Origin: Clostridia bacterium
Lineage (GTDB): Bacteria > Bacillota > Clostridia > Christensenellales > Borkfalkiaceae
Direction: 5' to 3'
DNA length: 5,599 bases
Assembly: GCA_900769545.1 (NCBI GenBank)
Contig: CAAGGZ010000115.1
Coordinates: 1-5,599 of the forward strand
Below the pieces are notes generated by a model. The model had not been told where the DNA came from. It saw only the letters and a program-made list of their open reading frames with translations, and did no database searches. A program made the position numbers and the translations under genes. Below, one piece after another: positions 1 through 5,599 of this stretch (position 1 is its first letter; every line of letters begins with the position of its first letter).

Positions 1-1554
1 AGCGCTTTCCGTAAAGGCATCTGCATTGTCAATAACAAATGTCAAAGAAGAATAAGGATATACAACTTTCGAATTTTCTCTCATTTCGATCAAGCTCTTA
101 CCAAAATACGTTGCGGTAAGCTTATCTTCAGCGCTTACTTCATAATCGAGCGATCTCGAAATAGACGTCTTTGCGCTGAATTTCGACATTTCGGCATCCG
201 TATGCAAGAACTTCATAAATTCTTTTGCAAGTTTCATATTCGAGCATTCTTTATTAATGAACCCAAAGGAACTGTTTGCAGAAAAAAGCGTTTGCTCGCC
301 AGCCGCTTCAGCGTTCACTTTCGGCATAGGCAAGAATGCAAAACGTCTGTCTTCTTTCTTTTCGCCAAAGTTCGTTTCCGTAAGTTCAAAAGCGCCCGTT
401 GCTTCGTTTTCCCACCATGCGCCTTCCAAAAGGATTGCATAACGAGTGCTGGTGTATTTACTCTTAACGAAATTTTCCTGCGCTTCGGTATAATCAAACT
501 GGTTCCAAGAACCGCCAAGATATTTGGTAGAACCAAACAAATCTTCTTGCATCTTCAACGCATAATATTTACCGGCTTGTCTTTGAAGTTCGTACCCGTT
601 CTCCGTCGTAATCTGCACTTCTTCCATTTCAAGCGTACCGTCTGCATTGATATTTTTTACAAGTTCAGCCGTACCGTCAAACGTATAGTTCAATCTAAAG
701 CCGTCATAGCCTTCATAGTCTGCGATAAATCCGCGGCAAGCCTTACTAACATAATCGTTATACTTACCCGAATATACGAAAGGAACACATTTTGCATTGA
801 TAACGTCTACCAAGTCCAACAATTCAGCATACGTTGCAGGGAGCCCATCGTCATACGTGCCCTTTTCGCCGTCAGGACCTTTCGAAAGAGTTGCTCTCCA
901 TTCTGTTCTGTTCGCTTCGTTTTCTGCCGCGCTTAAAGATTCGTCTTCAATAAAACGTGTGTAATCGCCCTGCGCGTCCTTATAAAAACCTTCTTCCTCG
1001 AACAAATCTACGTCATAAATAAAGCCATAGAAGCCATCGTAGAACGGAAGCATATAATAATTGCCGTCTTTAGACGTAAGGAAAGATTTAAAGGAGGAAT
1101 CCAGCTTATCTTCAATCGTACCCGATTCGCCATAGCTTGCAAGGGAAGAATTTGCCCCTGAAACGATGTCCGTAATATCTGCAACTTTTCCTCTATTAAC
1201 AAATTTATAATAATCGACGCCTTCGGTAAAATATACGTCTTCTTTTAACGCTTTTTCAGCGAGAACTGCGCCGCCATAATTGGTTTTATCGCCGTCAACG
1301 TTAATTTTAACGCCCGTTCTGCCTTCTTGGAAATGCGTCGAGTTTTCATGCAATTTTTCAAAACGCGCCGCCGCATCCTTCAACCAATCGATGCCTACGC
1401 CGCCGGCATACGTACGAACGCTGAGATTTGCTTTCGTCGTATCTTCTCCGGTTTCAATTTGCTTGCCGCCACATGCACCAAATGCGCTAACAGAACTTGC
1501 GCACATCAATAAAGTTACTGCCAATGCCAATACTTTCTTAGTTTTCATTTTCAT
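1..1554 (-). CDS. ABC transporter extracellular solute-binding lipoprotein (family 1, sugar type), 3'-partial
   Basis: This frame is open from an ATG at 1554 to the left edge, giving 518 residues with no stop, so the C-terminus is missing. Residues 1-27 form a lipoprotein signal: a basic Lys-rich start, a hydrophobic stretch (VLALAVTLLM) and FGAC at 25-28, followed by Gly-Gly-Lys. Cys28 is the likely lipidated residue, although Phe at -3 is not the usual Leu. Family-1 solute-binding hallmarks are visible: a VYF...Y segment near 107-118 followed by GKVADITDIV (122-131), a DGNYYMLPFYDGFYGFIYDV core (163-182), PDGEKGTYDDGLPATY (227-242), and an LLEGAWWENEA motif (375-385). Such proteins capture an oligosaccharide or related solute outside the membrane and deliver it to two permeases, which would be expected beyond the left edge. 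The substrate cannot be read. It is somewhat longer than typical family members of about 420-450 residues. The ATG at 1554 is preferred over the one at 1548 because AAGGA lies six bases upstream. The gene overlaps the preceding one by 17 bases. Confidence 0.9.
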   Translation of the reverse strand, partial: MKMKTKKVLALAVTLLMCASSVSAFGACGGKQIETGEDTTKANLSVRTYAGGVGIDWLKDAAARFEKLHENSTHFQEGRTGVKINVDGDKTNYGGAVLAEKALKEDVYFTEGVDYYKFVNRGKVADITDIVSGANSSLASYGESGTIEDKLDSSFKSFLTSKDGNYYMLPFYDGFYGFIYDVDLFEEEGFYKDAQGDYTRFIEDESLSAAENEANRTEWRATLSKGPDGEKGTYDDGLPATYAELLDLVDVINAKCVPFVYSGKYNDYVSKACRGFIADYEGYDGFRLNYTFDGTAELVKNINADGTLEMEEVQITTENGYELQRQAGKYYALKMQEDLFGSTKYLGGSWNQFDYTEAQENFVKSKYTSTRYAILLEGAWWENEATGAFELTETNFGEKKEDRRFAFLPMPKVNAEAAGEQTLFSANSSFGFINKECSNMKLAKEFMKFLHTDAEMSKFSAKTSISRSLDYEVSAEDKLTATYFGKSLIEMRENSKVVYPYSSLTFVIDNADAFTESA

Positions 1555-2995
1555 TACCTATCCTTTTTTTATTTCTTATGACCATCGGCATAACTATCAT
1601 TATGATGCCGAATACCATTCCAATGTGATTTACCGAGCCAGTACAACCGAAAAGTTTTTCTTTACTGTCCGACTGAGTCGATTGCTCTTGTCCGTCTTGT
1701 TCTGAGGAATCGCTTGCAACGCTATCTTCCATCTCCTGCCTGCGTTCTTCCTCTTCCCACTCTGCCTGCGTCTTTAACTGATCAATCTGCAAAAGATATG
1801 CTGCTTCCCAGCCGTCAACAGCGTCATACGTCTCGGCGTTGCCAATTTTCTCTTTTGCCTCTTGCACCAAAGCAACGCCTTGCGCGCGTTCCTCTTCTCG
1901 ATACAAGCTTTCTACGAAGGAATTTTCCACGCGCTCCATTGCCAAAGCTTGATATTCTTCAAAAGCAGACTCCTCGTCCTTTTTCAACACTTTTTCCGTT
2001 GCCAATTTCACGCTGGTAACAGCGGCGTTGACTTCGCTGATATTTTTAGCGGTGTCAATCAATGCGCCGTATTCGTTCTTTATTTTGAGAATTGTATTCC
2101 AATTCGTTTCGTTATAATCTTCTTGCGAAAAAACCTCAAAATAAGACGAAAGCTCTGTTTTTGCTTCTTGTTTCTTGACTTCCAACGCTTCATAATCGGC
2201 AATCGTCATAATCTTATCCAATTGCGAATAAAATTCCGACATTATGTCCTGCACTGCAATGCTCGTGAAACAACCCCCGAGATTTGCTTTCGCATCCTTT
2301 ACAAGCAATTCCACTTCCTTGCTTTCTGCTTCGTAATATGATGCGTAGTCTATCGTCCCCAATTCTTCAAGGGCTGACTTGCGAGTTTGCGCAACTTCAT
2401 AAGGGAACGCTGAGAAACTCGTTCCATCGTAATAAAAGGCTTTATTTTCCGTCGTCCTGTACATGATTGGCGAACCTTCGCATTTGCCATTGACGTACGT
2501 TGCGCTGGGGAACGTTGTGCCTTTGGGAATAGAAATCAAAAAACCGTATTCCAAACGCTCTAACGTGGATCTATGCGCCACCGTATTGGCAAAGTTTGCA
2601 GGTCCTACCGAAGATCCGTGCCAATAGGCATAAAGCTGATCAAAATAAACCTCTTCGCTGTTGTTTTTTGCAAAATCTTTCCAATAGGTAAGATCGGTAG
2701 CGATGTATTTTTCATACGCAGCATACGTGGGAGTACCCATATAATCGGTTTCCCAAAGTCCAAAGTCATCGTAGTCGCTTTCCGTCAATCTAAAACCGAA
2801 AAATACACACGTAGGATGTTGCACATAAGCAATTTCCTTTACTTCCGTGTCTATATAAACAATATCGGATTCATTTGAGTCGGTTTCTGCTGAAACGTGT
2901 AAAAATTGCACACCGGAGAACAGCGAAAGCACTAATAAAAACAATGCCATTCCTAAAACGATTGCTTTTGTCTGTATTTTTCTTAATATTTTCAT
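1538..2995 (-). CDS. Secreted, membrane-anchored surface protein with FIVAR-like helical modules
   Basis: The 485-residue product is complete. Residues 1-36 are a signal peptide: a basic N-terminus, a hydrophobic core (IVLGMALFLLVLSLF) and a VSA cleavage site before Glu37. Residues about 44-200 form a domain I do not recognise, rich in Tyr, Phe and Trp; it ends with an IPKGTTFPSATY stretch (156-167) and YYDGTSF (188-194), patterns of a beta-rich module. Residues about 204-420 are charged and helical. The 278-343 part (EDYNETNWN, then TAKNISEVNAAV) aligns by eye with the helical repeats of the upstream gene. A Ser/Asp/Glu/Gln linker (421-446) leads to LFGC (448-451), a membrane helix (about 456-473) and a basic RNKKR tail. 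There is no LPXTG and no visible catalytic motif. The role is probably surface binding or adhesion. AGGAAGGA just upstream supports the ATG start. The stop overlaps the downstream solute-binding gene, suggesting one operon. Confidence 0.8.
   Translation of the reverse strand: MKILRKIQTKAIVLGMALFLLVLSLFSGVQFLHVSAETDSNESDIVYIDTEVKEIAYVQHPTCVFFGFRLTESDYDDFGLWETDYMGTPTYAAYEKYIATDLTYWKDFAKNNSEEVYFDQLYAYWHGSSVGPANFANTVAHRSTLERLEYGFLISIPKGTTFPSATYVNGKCEGSPIMYRTTENKAFYYDGTSFSAFPYEVAQTRKSALEELGTIDYASYYEAESKEVELLVKDAKANLGGCFTSIAVQDIMSEFYSQLDKIMTIADYEALEVKKQEAKTELSSYFEVFSQEDYNETNWNTILKIKNEYGALIDTAKNISEVNAAVTSVKLATEKVLKKDEESAFEEYQALAMERVENSFVESLYREEERAQGVALVQEAKEKIGNAETYDAVDGWEAAYLLQIDQLKTQAEWEEEERRQEMEDSVASDSSEQDGQEQSTQSDSKEKLFGCTGSVNHIGMVFGIIMIVMPMVIRNKKRIGNENEN
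1541..1660 (-). other. C-terminal Cys-membrane helix-basic tail anchor
   Basis: Residues 446-485 read as a tripartite C-terminal signal: KLFGCTGSV containing Cys451, a hydrophobic helix rich in Ile, Met and Val (about 456-473), and a basic RNKKR segment. The same order occurs at the end of the upstream protein. No LPXTG-like motif precedes the helix, so classical sortase anchoring is not supported; simple membrane retention or an unrecognised sorting process is possible. Confidence 0.65.
1561..1565 (-). promoter_or_regulatory. Ribosome binding site of the solute-binding protein gene
   Basis: AAGGA, preceded by an A-run, stands six bases before the ATG at 1554 on the minus strand. It lies wholly inside the 3' end of the upstream gene. 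This decides the start at 1554 rather than the in-frame ATG at 1548, and it suggests translational coupling between the two genes. Confidence 0.7.
2888..2995 (-). other. Signal peptide of the 485-residue surface protein
   Basis: Residues 1-36 have Lys and Arg at positions 2-10, an uninterrupted hydrophobic core at 11-27 and the small-residue motif VSA before Glu37. This fits Sec export and cleavage by signal peptidase I. There is no lipobox cysteine, so this is not a lipoprotein. Confidence 0.75.
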
Positions 2996-2997
2996 AA

Positions 2998-3005
2998 TCC
3001 TTCCT
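2998..3005 (-). promoter_or_regulatory. Ribosome binding site of the 485-residue surface protein gene
   Basis: AGGAAGGA, two overlapping Shine-Dalgarno-like units, lies two bases before the ATG at 2995. The upstream AGGA unit has six bases between it and the ATG, the better functional spacing. It supports this start and independent translation initiation after the 98-base gap. Confidence 0.7.
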
Positions 3006-3026
3006 AATGCTGTACTGTTACTTTAC

Positions 3027-3070
3027 AAAATCCCCTTTAAGCGGAACGGATTTTCCACCCATTCCGCTTA
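3027..3070 (-). other. Intercistronic inverted repeat with an alternative overlapping pairing
   Basis: TAAGCGGAA (3070-3062) and TTCCGCTTA (3046-3038) form a perfect 9-bp stem on the transcribed strand, with a 15-base loop. Inside the loop, AAAATCC (3054-3048) is fully complementary to GGATTTT (3033-3027) just downstream of the stem, so a second 7-bp pairing, either mutually exclusive or pseudoknot-like, is possible. No run of T follows the first stem, so an efficient intrinsic terminator is not supported. Possible roles are partial attenuation, mRNA processing or stability between the two surface-protein genes. No convincing promoter was seen in the gap at 2996-3093. Confidence 0.45.
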
Positions 3071-3093
3071 TCAGGTGCCTAACAATCCATTTA

Positions 3094-5599
3094 TCAATCT
3101 TCTTTCTTCTTGCGAAGAAGCGCTACTGCCGCCGCTCCTAAAACAACGCCTGCGGTCAAACCGCTCGTTATTACTGAGCTACAGCTGAAAAGTTCTTTCT
3201 GTTCATCGCTGCTTTCATCTTCGTCGCTGTTTTCATCTTCAACGCTGCTGTCAACCGACGACTGTATCTTTTCAACGGATTCTACATTCGCCTTGAATTG
3301 CGCGATTGCCGCATCCATCTCAGCTATGGTCGTTGCGTCTTCGATTGCTTGCATTACGCTTGCCACGTAACCGCTGATTTCAGTTTCCGCTTCTTCGGAA
3401 TACAAATCGTGGTCGAGCGCGCCGTAATACGCTTTCACTGCATCCTTCGCTACTTCTTTTGCAGTCTTGACTTCATCTATATCAACCTTTGCGGATTCTA
3501 CGATTTCTGCAATTTTTTCTTCGTTGCCGATTTCATTATCGATATTTGCATTTGCCGCAGTAATAATCGCCTGAATTGCCGTCCATTCCGCTTCATAATA
3601 ATCCGCTTCGTTTGCATAGGTCGCAAGCTCTGCTTTTGCCGCAGCTACAACTGCCACGTCAGCGTCTACCTCGTCCGTCGTCTTCACTGCGTCGATTGCC
3701 GTCTTTGCCGTCGCTACGATTTCCGAAATAGTCGTTTCGTTACCGATTGCATTATCAATATCCGCATTTGCTTGAGTGATAATCGCTTGGATTGCAGCCC
3801 ATTCCGCTTCATAATAATCTGCTTCGTTTGCATAGGTCGCAAGCTCTGTCTTTGCATTGGCTGCCACAGCTTCGTCTGCTTCCCATTGCGCATTCGTCTT
3901 CACTGCATCCATAGCCGCCTTCGCGCTGTCCACAGCCTCGTTAATTGCCGTCACCGATTCACTTGTGTCAATCGCCGTATTTGCTTGAGCAAGAATTTCT
4001 TGGATTGCCGCCCATTCTGCCGCCCTGTAATCCGCTTCGTTCTTGTATACTGCAAGTTCTTCCTTCGTGCTTGCCTTTAAGCCCTCGAAAATTGCGTCCG
4101 ATTCCTCTTTGGTTACGACGTTGTCCATCTTTACTTTCGCTTCTGCAAGCGCCGTTTCTATTTCTTCGTTCGTCGTTGCTGCGTCGATGTTTGCCTTACC
4201 TTCCGAGATAATCGTATCAAAGGAATTCCATTCCGCTTCATAATAATTATCCTGCGTGAAATTCGTCTTATATTCGTCTAAAGCCTTGCAAGCGTCTTCC
4301 TTCACAAGATCGATTTTGTTCTTCCAAACCGAATCCACGTAAACAAACTCGCTTTCGGCAATAACGTACGCCGATGCCGTATCCAAATTGCGGAAAGTAC
4401 CGCCAATTTTCAAAACTGCGCCTTCTTCCGCAACCTTACCATTGAAAGAGATGTACATATTGCCGTCGGGAGATTTAATATCGTTTGTAATTACTTGTTC
4501 GCCGTTCAACGTAATACCGATACCGCTGTCGCCAAGGAAAAGGAATCTATAATCCCAGCTGTTGATAGGTAAGGTTTCTCCACTTGCCACGGTCAAGTAA
4601 ACCGAACTTGCGTTAGAAATAGTTGCAATGACCCTCATTTCTCCGAGTTCATAAGTGGTATAGTCCACGTATTGTTCCCACGTAGAACCATTCCAAACCA
4701 TCTTACTTTCTTCAATAACGTATTTCACAGCGTGCTTACCGTTTTTAAACGTACCGCAAATGCTAACGACGTCGCCTGCCTTTATATTGGAAAGACCAAA
4801 CCAAAGACCGCCTTCCGTACTCTTGATTTCATACGAAGAGATTCCTTCACCGTTTACTTGTACACCGTAGCCGCTTTCCAATGCAAATGGAGCTTCCCAA
4901 TCTTGTACGGGCAAAGCGATAACGCCTTCCGTATACAAATGGTCGCATCTTGCACTCTGTGCGCCAAACGTCGTACTGTTCGCATTAGGCGCAATCACGC
5001 CAAGCTCGTACGTTGTATATTCTACGTATGTTCCGTACGTTTCCCAACCCGAACCAGTCCATTGGAACTTGCTTTCGGGAATCGTATATCTAATCTTCAA
5101 ATCCGCATTAGAGAACACGCCGCCGATAGAAACCACGTCGCCGCTATTTACGCCTGCGAATTGGAAATATAAGCCGCCGCTCGTGTCCTGTACCGCATTA
5201 GCAATACCGCCCGTCAATGCAGCCGTTTCGCCGTTTACCTTGAAACCTGCGCCGCTTTCATAGATAAACCAAGGCCAATCCGCTACCGTTGCGCCGCCTT
5301 CCATGCTTACCGACAAAACGTTGTTGGCACAATAAGCGCCGCCTGCCATACTTGTATTCGCTACTTGCAAATTACTGATAGTATATTCCGTATATACGAC
5401 AGGAGGAACGTATACAGACCAACCCGAACCGTCCCATTGGAAGGATTTTTCTATGATAACGTATTTCGTTAATCTCTCATCGTTGACAAACGTACCGCCA
5501 ATCGTAATCACGTCGCCTGTATTAACGCTAAAATCTTTCAAATACAAGCCGCCGCCAAAGTCCTGTATATTAACATTAGCCGCTTCGCCGTTTATTTTA
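3094..5599 (-). CDS. Large repeat-rich surface protein, 5'-partial: tandem beta repeats, FIVAR-like helical repeats, C-terminal anchor
   Basis: The frame is open from the right edge to a TGA at 3096-3094 (followed in frame by TAA), giving 834 visible residues. A TTG at 5547 is not a start: the frame continues upstream with KINGEAANV and a GGGLYL that match the internal repeats, so the true N-terminus and signal peptide lie outside the window. Numbered from the edge, residues 1-426 hold four tandem beta-type repeats, 430-778 hold five helical repeats of about 72 residues resembling FIVAR surface modules, and 779-800 are a Ser/Asp/Glu linker. The end is LFSC (Cys806), a small-residue-rich membrane helix and RKKKED. 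No catalytic motif is visible, and an enzyme domain could lie upstream. The architecture fits a long stalk displaying binding domains. It is the first visible gene of the probable operon. The specific ligand is unknown. Confidence 0.85.
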   Translation of the reverse strand, partial: KINGEAANVNIQDFGGGLYLKDFSVNTGDVITIGGTFVNDERLTKYVIIEKSFQWDGSGWSVYVPPVVYTEYTISNLQVANTSMAGGAYCANNVLSVSMEGGATVADWPWFIYESGAGFKVNGETAALTGGIANAVQDTSGGLYFQFAGVNSGDVVSIGGVFSNADLKIRYTIPESKFQWTGSGWETYGTYVEYTTYELGVIAPNANSTTFGAQSARCDHLYTEGVIALPVQDWEAPFALESGYGVQVNGEGISSYEIKSTEGGLWFGLSNIKAGDVVSICGTFKNGKHAVKYVIEESKMVWNGSTWEQYVDYTTYELGEMRVIATISNASSVYLTVASGETLPINSWDYRFLFLGDSGIGITLNGEQVITNDIKSPDGNMYISFNGKVAEEGAVLKIGGTFRNLDTASAYVIAESEFVYVDSVWKNKIDLVKEDACKALDEYKTNFTQDNYYEAEWNSFDTIISEGKANIDAATTNEEIETALAEAKVKMDNVVTKEESDAIFEGLKASTKEELAVYKNEADYRAAEWAAIQEILAQANTAIDTSESVTAINEAVDSAKAAMDAVKTNAQWEADEAVAANAKTELATYANEADYYEAEWAAIQAIITQANADIDNAIGNETTISEIVATAKTAIDAVKTTDEVDADVAVVAAAKAELATYANEADYYEAEWTAIQAIITAANANIDNEIGNEEKIAEIVESAKVDIDEVKTAKEVAKDAVKAYYGALDHDLYSEEAETEISGYVASVMQAIEDATTIAEMDAAIAQFKANVESVEKIQSSVDSSVEDENSDEDESSDEQKELFSCSSVITSGLTAGVVLGAAAVALLRKKKED
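3097..3198 (-). other. C-terminal Cys-membrane helix-basic tail anchor of the large surface protein
   Basis: The last 34 residues run KELFSCSSV, then a Gly/Ala/Val/Leu helix (TAGVVLGAAAVALL) and a basic RKKKED end. An acidic Ser/Asp/Glu linker precedes it. The LF-small-Cys-Ser/Thr pattern matches the end of the neighbouring 485-residue protein, although the helix sequences differ, so the motif looks selected rather than copied. No LPXTG is present. Confidence 0.7.
3265..4311 (-). repeat. Five helical repeats of ~72 residues (FIVAR-like stalk)
   Basis: Units start at about 4311, 4095, 3879, 3666 and 3450. The first four carry a YYEAEW-like motif (YRAAEW in unit 2) whose Trp recurs every 71-72 residues (fragment residues 457, 529, 600, 672), followed by a variable I-x-x-A-x-x-x-I-D helix and a second helix ending near AKxxxDxVKT. 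The fifth unit is degenerate and lacks the Trp. Units 3 and 4 are nearly identical in protein and DNA. The pattern resembles FIVAR-type three-helix modules found in Gram-positive surface proteins and probably acts as a spacer or weak binding stalk. Confidence 0.75.
3584..3848 (-). repeat. 49-base near-identical direct repeat within helical units 3 and 4
   Basis: Bases 3584-3632 and 3800-3848 match at 48 of 49 positions (a single T/C difference) and are offset by 216 bases, exactly 72 codons. They encode the ELATYANEADYYEAEW region of units 4 and 3. The DNA-level identity points to recent duplication or gene conversion, and the in-frame offset would allow loss or gain of a unit by recombination. 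Confidence 0.8.
4321..5598 (-). repeat. Four tandem copies of a ~115-124 residue beta-type domain (first partial)
   Basis: Copies fall at 5598-5395 (partial), 5394-5023, 5022-4666 and 4665-4321. The shared order in each is: a YTTYELG-like opening (not seen in the cut copy), an aromatic W-x-[WYA] patch mid-domain (ADWPWF, QDWEAPF, NSWDYRF), a VNGE or LNGE turn, GGLYF-like, GDVVSIGGTF-like, YVIEES-like, then F-x-W-x-G-S-x-W-E-x-Y. Alternating hydrophobic residues and Gly/Asn turns suggest a beta-sandwich. The copies differ substantially, which points to old duplication. I do not recognise a named family. Confidence 0.8.

Noticed and set aside
202..936. Plus-strand open frame of 244 codons
   Set aside because: It lies opposite the solute-binding protein, whose frame has clear family motifs. 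The plus-strand product is Phe/Arg/Cys-rich low-complexity sequence with no ribosome binding site, typical of an antisense shadow.
3027..3070. Rho-independent terminator between the two surface-protein genes
   Set aside because: The 9-bp stem is followed by AAGGGGA rather than a T-run, and the nearest T4 is seven bases further on, so termination is not well supported.
3097..3198. LPXTG sortase signal
   Set aside because: No LPXTG or close variant precedes the membrane helix in either surface protein; the conserved element is LF-[GS]-C instead.
3298..4080. Plus-strand open frame of 260 codons with apparent internal repeats
   Set aside because: Its repeats mirror the helical repeats on the minus strand. 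The product is Cys/Arg/Phe-rich and implausible, and its existence follows from codon bias on the opposite strand.
5545..5547. TTG as translation start of the large surface protein
   Set aside because: The frame stays open to the right edge and the upstream residues match the repeat consensus (NGE ... GGLYL), so this TTG is an internal Leu codon.

Overview
The window reads almost entirely on the minus strand. It holds three consecutive genes for exported proteins, transcribed from right to left: a large repeat-rich surface protein whose N-terminus lies beyond the right edge (5599 to 3094), a 485-residue membrane-anchored surface protein (2995 to 1538), and an ABC-transporter solute-binding lipoprotein whose C-terminus lies beyond the left edge (1554 to 1). 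No RNA gene, mobile element or CRISPR array is visible.

The likely host is a low-to-moderate-GC Gram-positive bacterium, most plausibly an uncultured gut-type Clostridia lineage. The reasons are the strong purine-rich ribosome binding sites (AGGAAGGA, AAGGA), a family-1 solute-binding lipoprotein of clostridial style, FIVAR-like helical repeats on cell-surface proteins, and C-terminal membrane anchors with a basic tail. This is inference from style; the window carries no phylogenetic marker.

Layout from right to left. The first gene encodes four tandem beta-type repeats of about 115-124 residues (the first cut by the edge), then five helical repeats of about 72 residues, an acidic Ser/Asp/Glu linker, a Leu-Phe-Ser-Cys motif, a membrane helix and a basic tail. 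A 98-base gap follows, holding a 9-bp inverted repeat with an overlapping alternative pairing. The second gene encodes a signal peptide, an unrecognised N-terminal globular domain, helical modules related to those of the first gene, an acidic/Gln linker, and the same anchor pattern with Leu-Phe-Gly-Cys. Its last 17 bases overlap the start of the third gene, the solute-binding protein, whose ribosome binding site lies inside the second gene.

The arrangement suggests an operon in which two surface-displayed, possibly ligand-binding proteins are co-expressed with a substrate-capturing lipoprotein, whose permease partners would be expected beyond the left edge. No catalytic domain is visible. The most interesting points are the shared cysteine-containing C-terminal anchor without LPXTG, the unnamed tandem beta repeats, and the coupling of surface proteins to a transporter binding protein.
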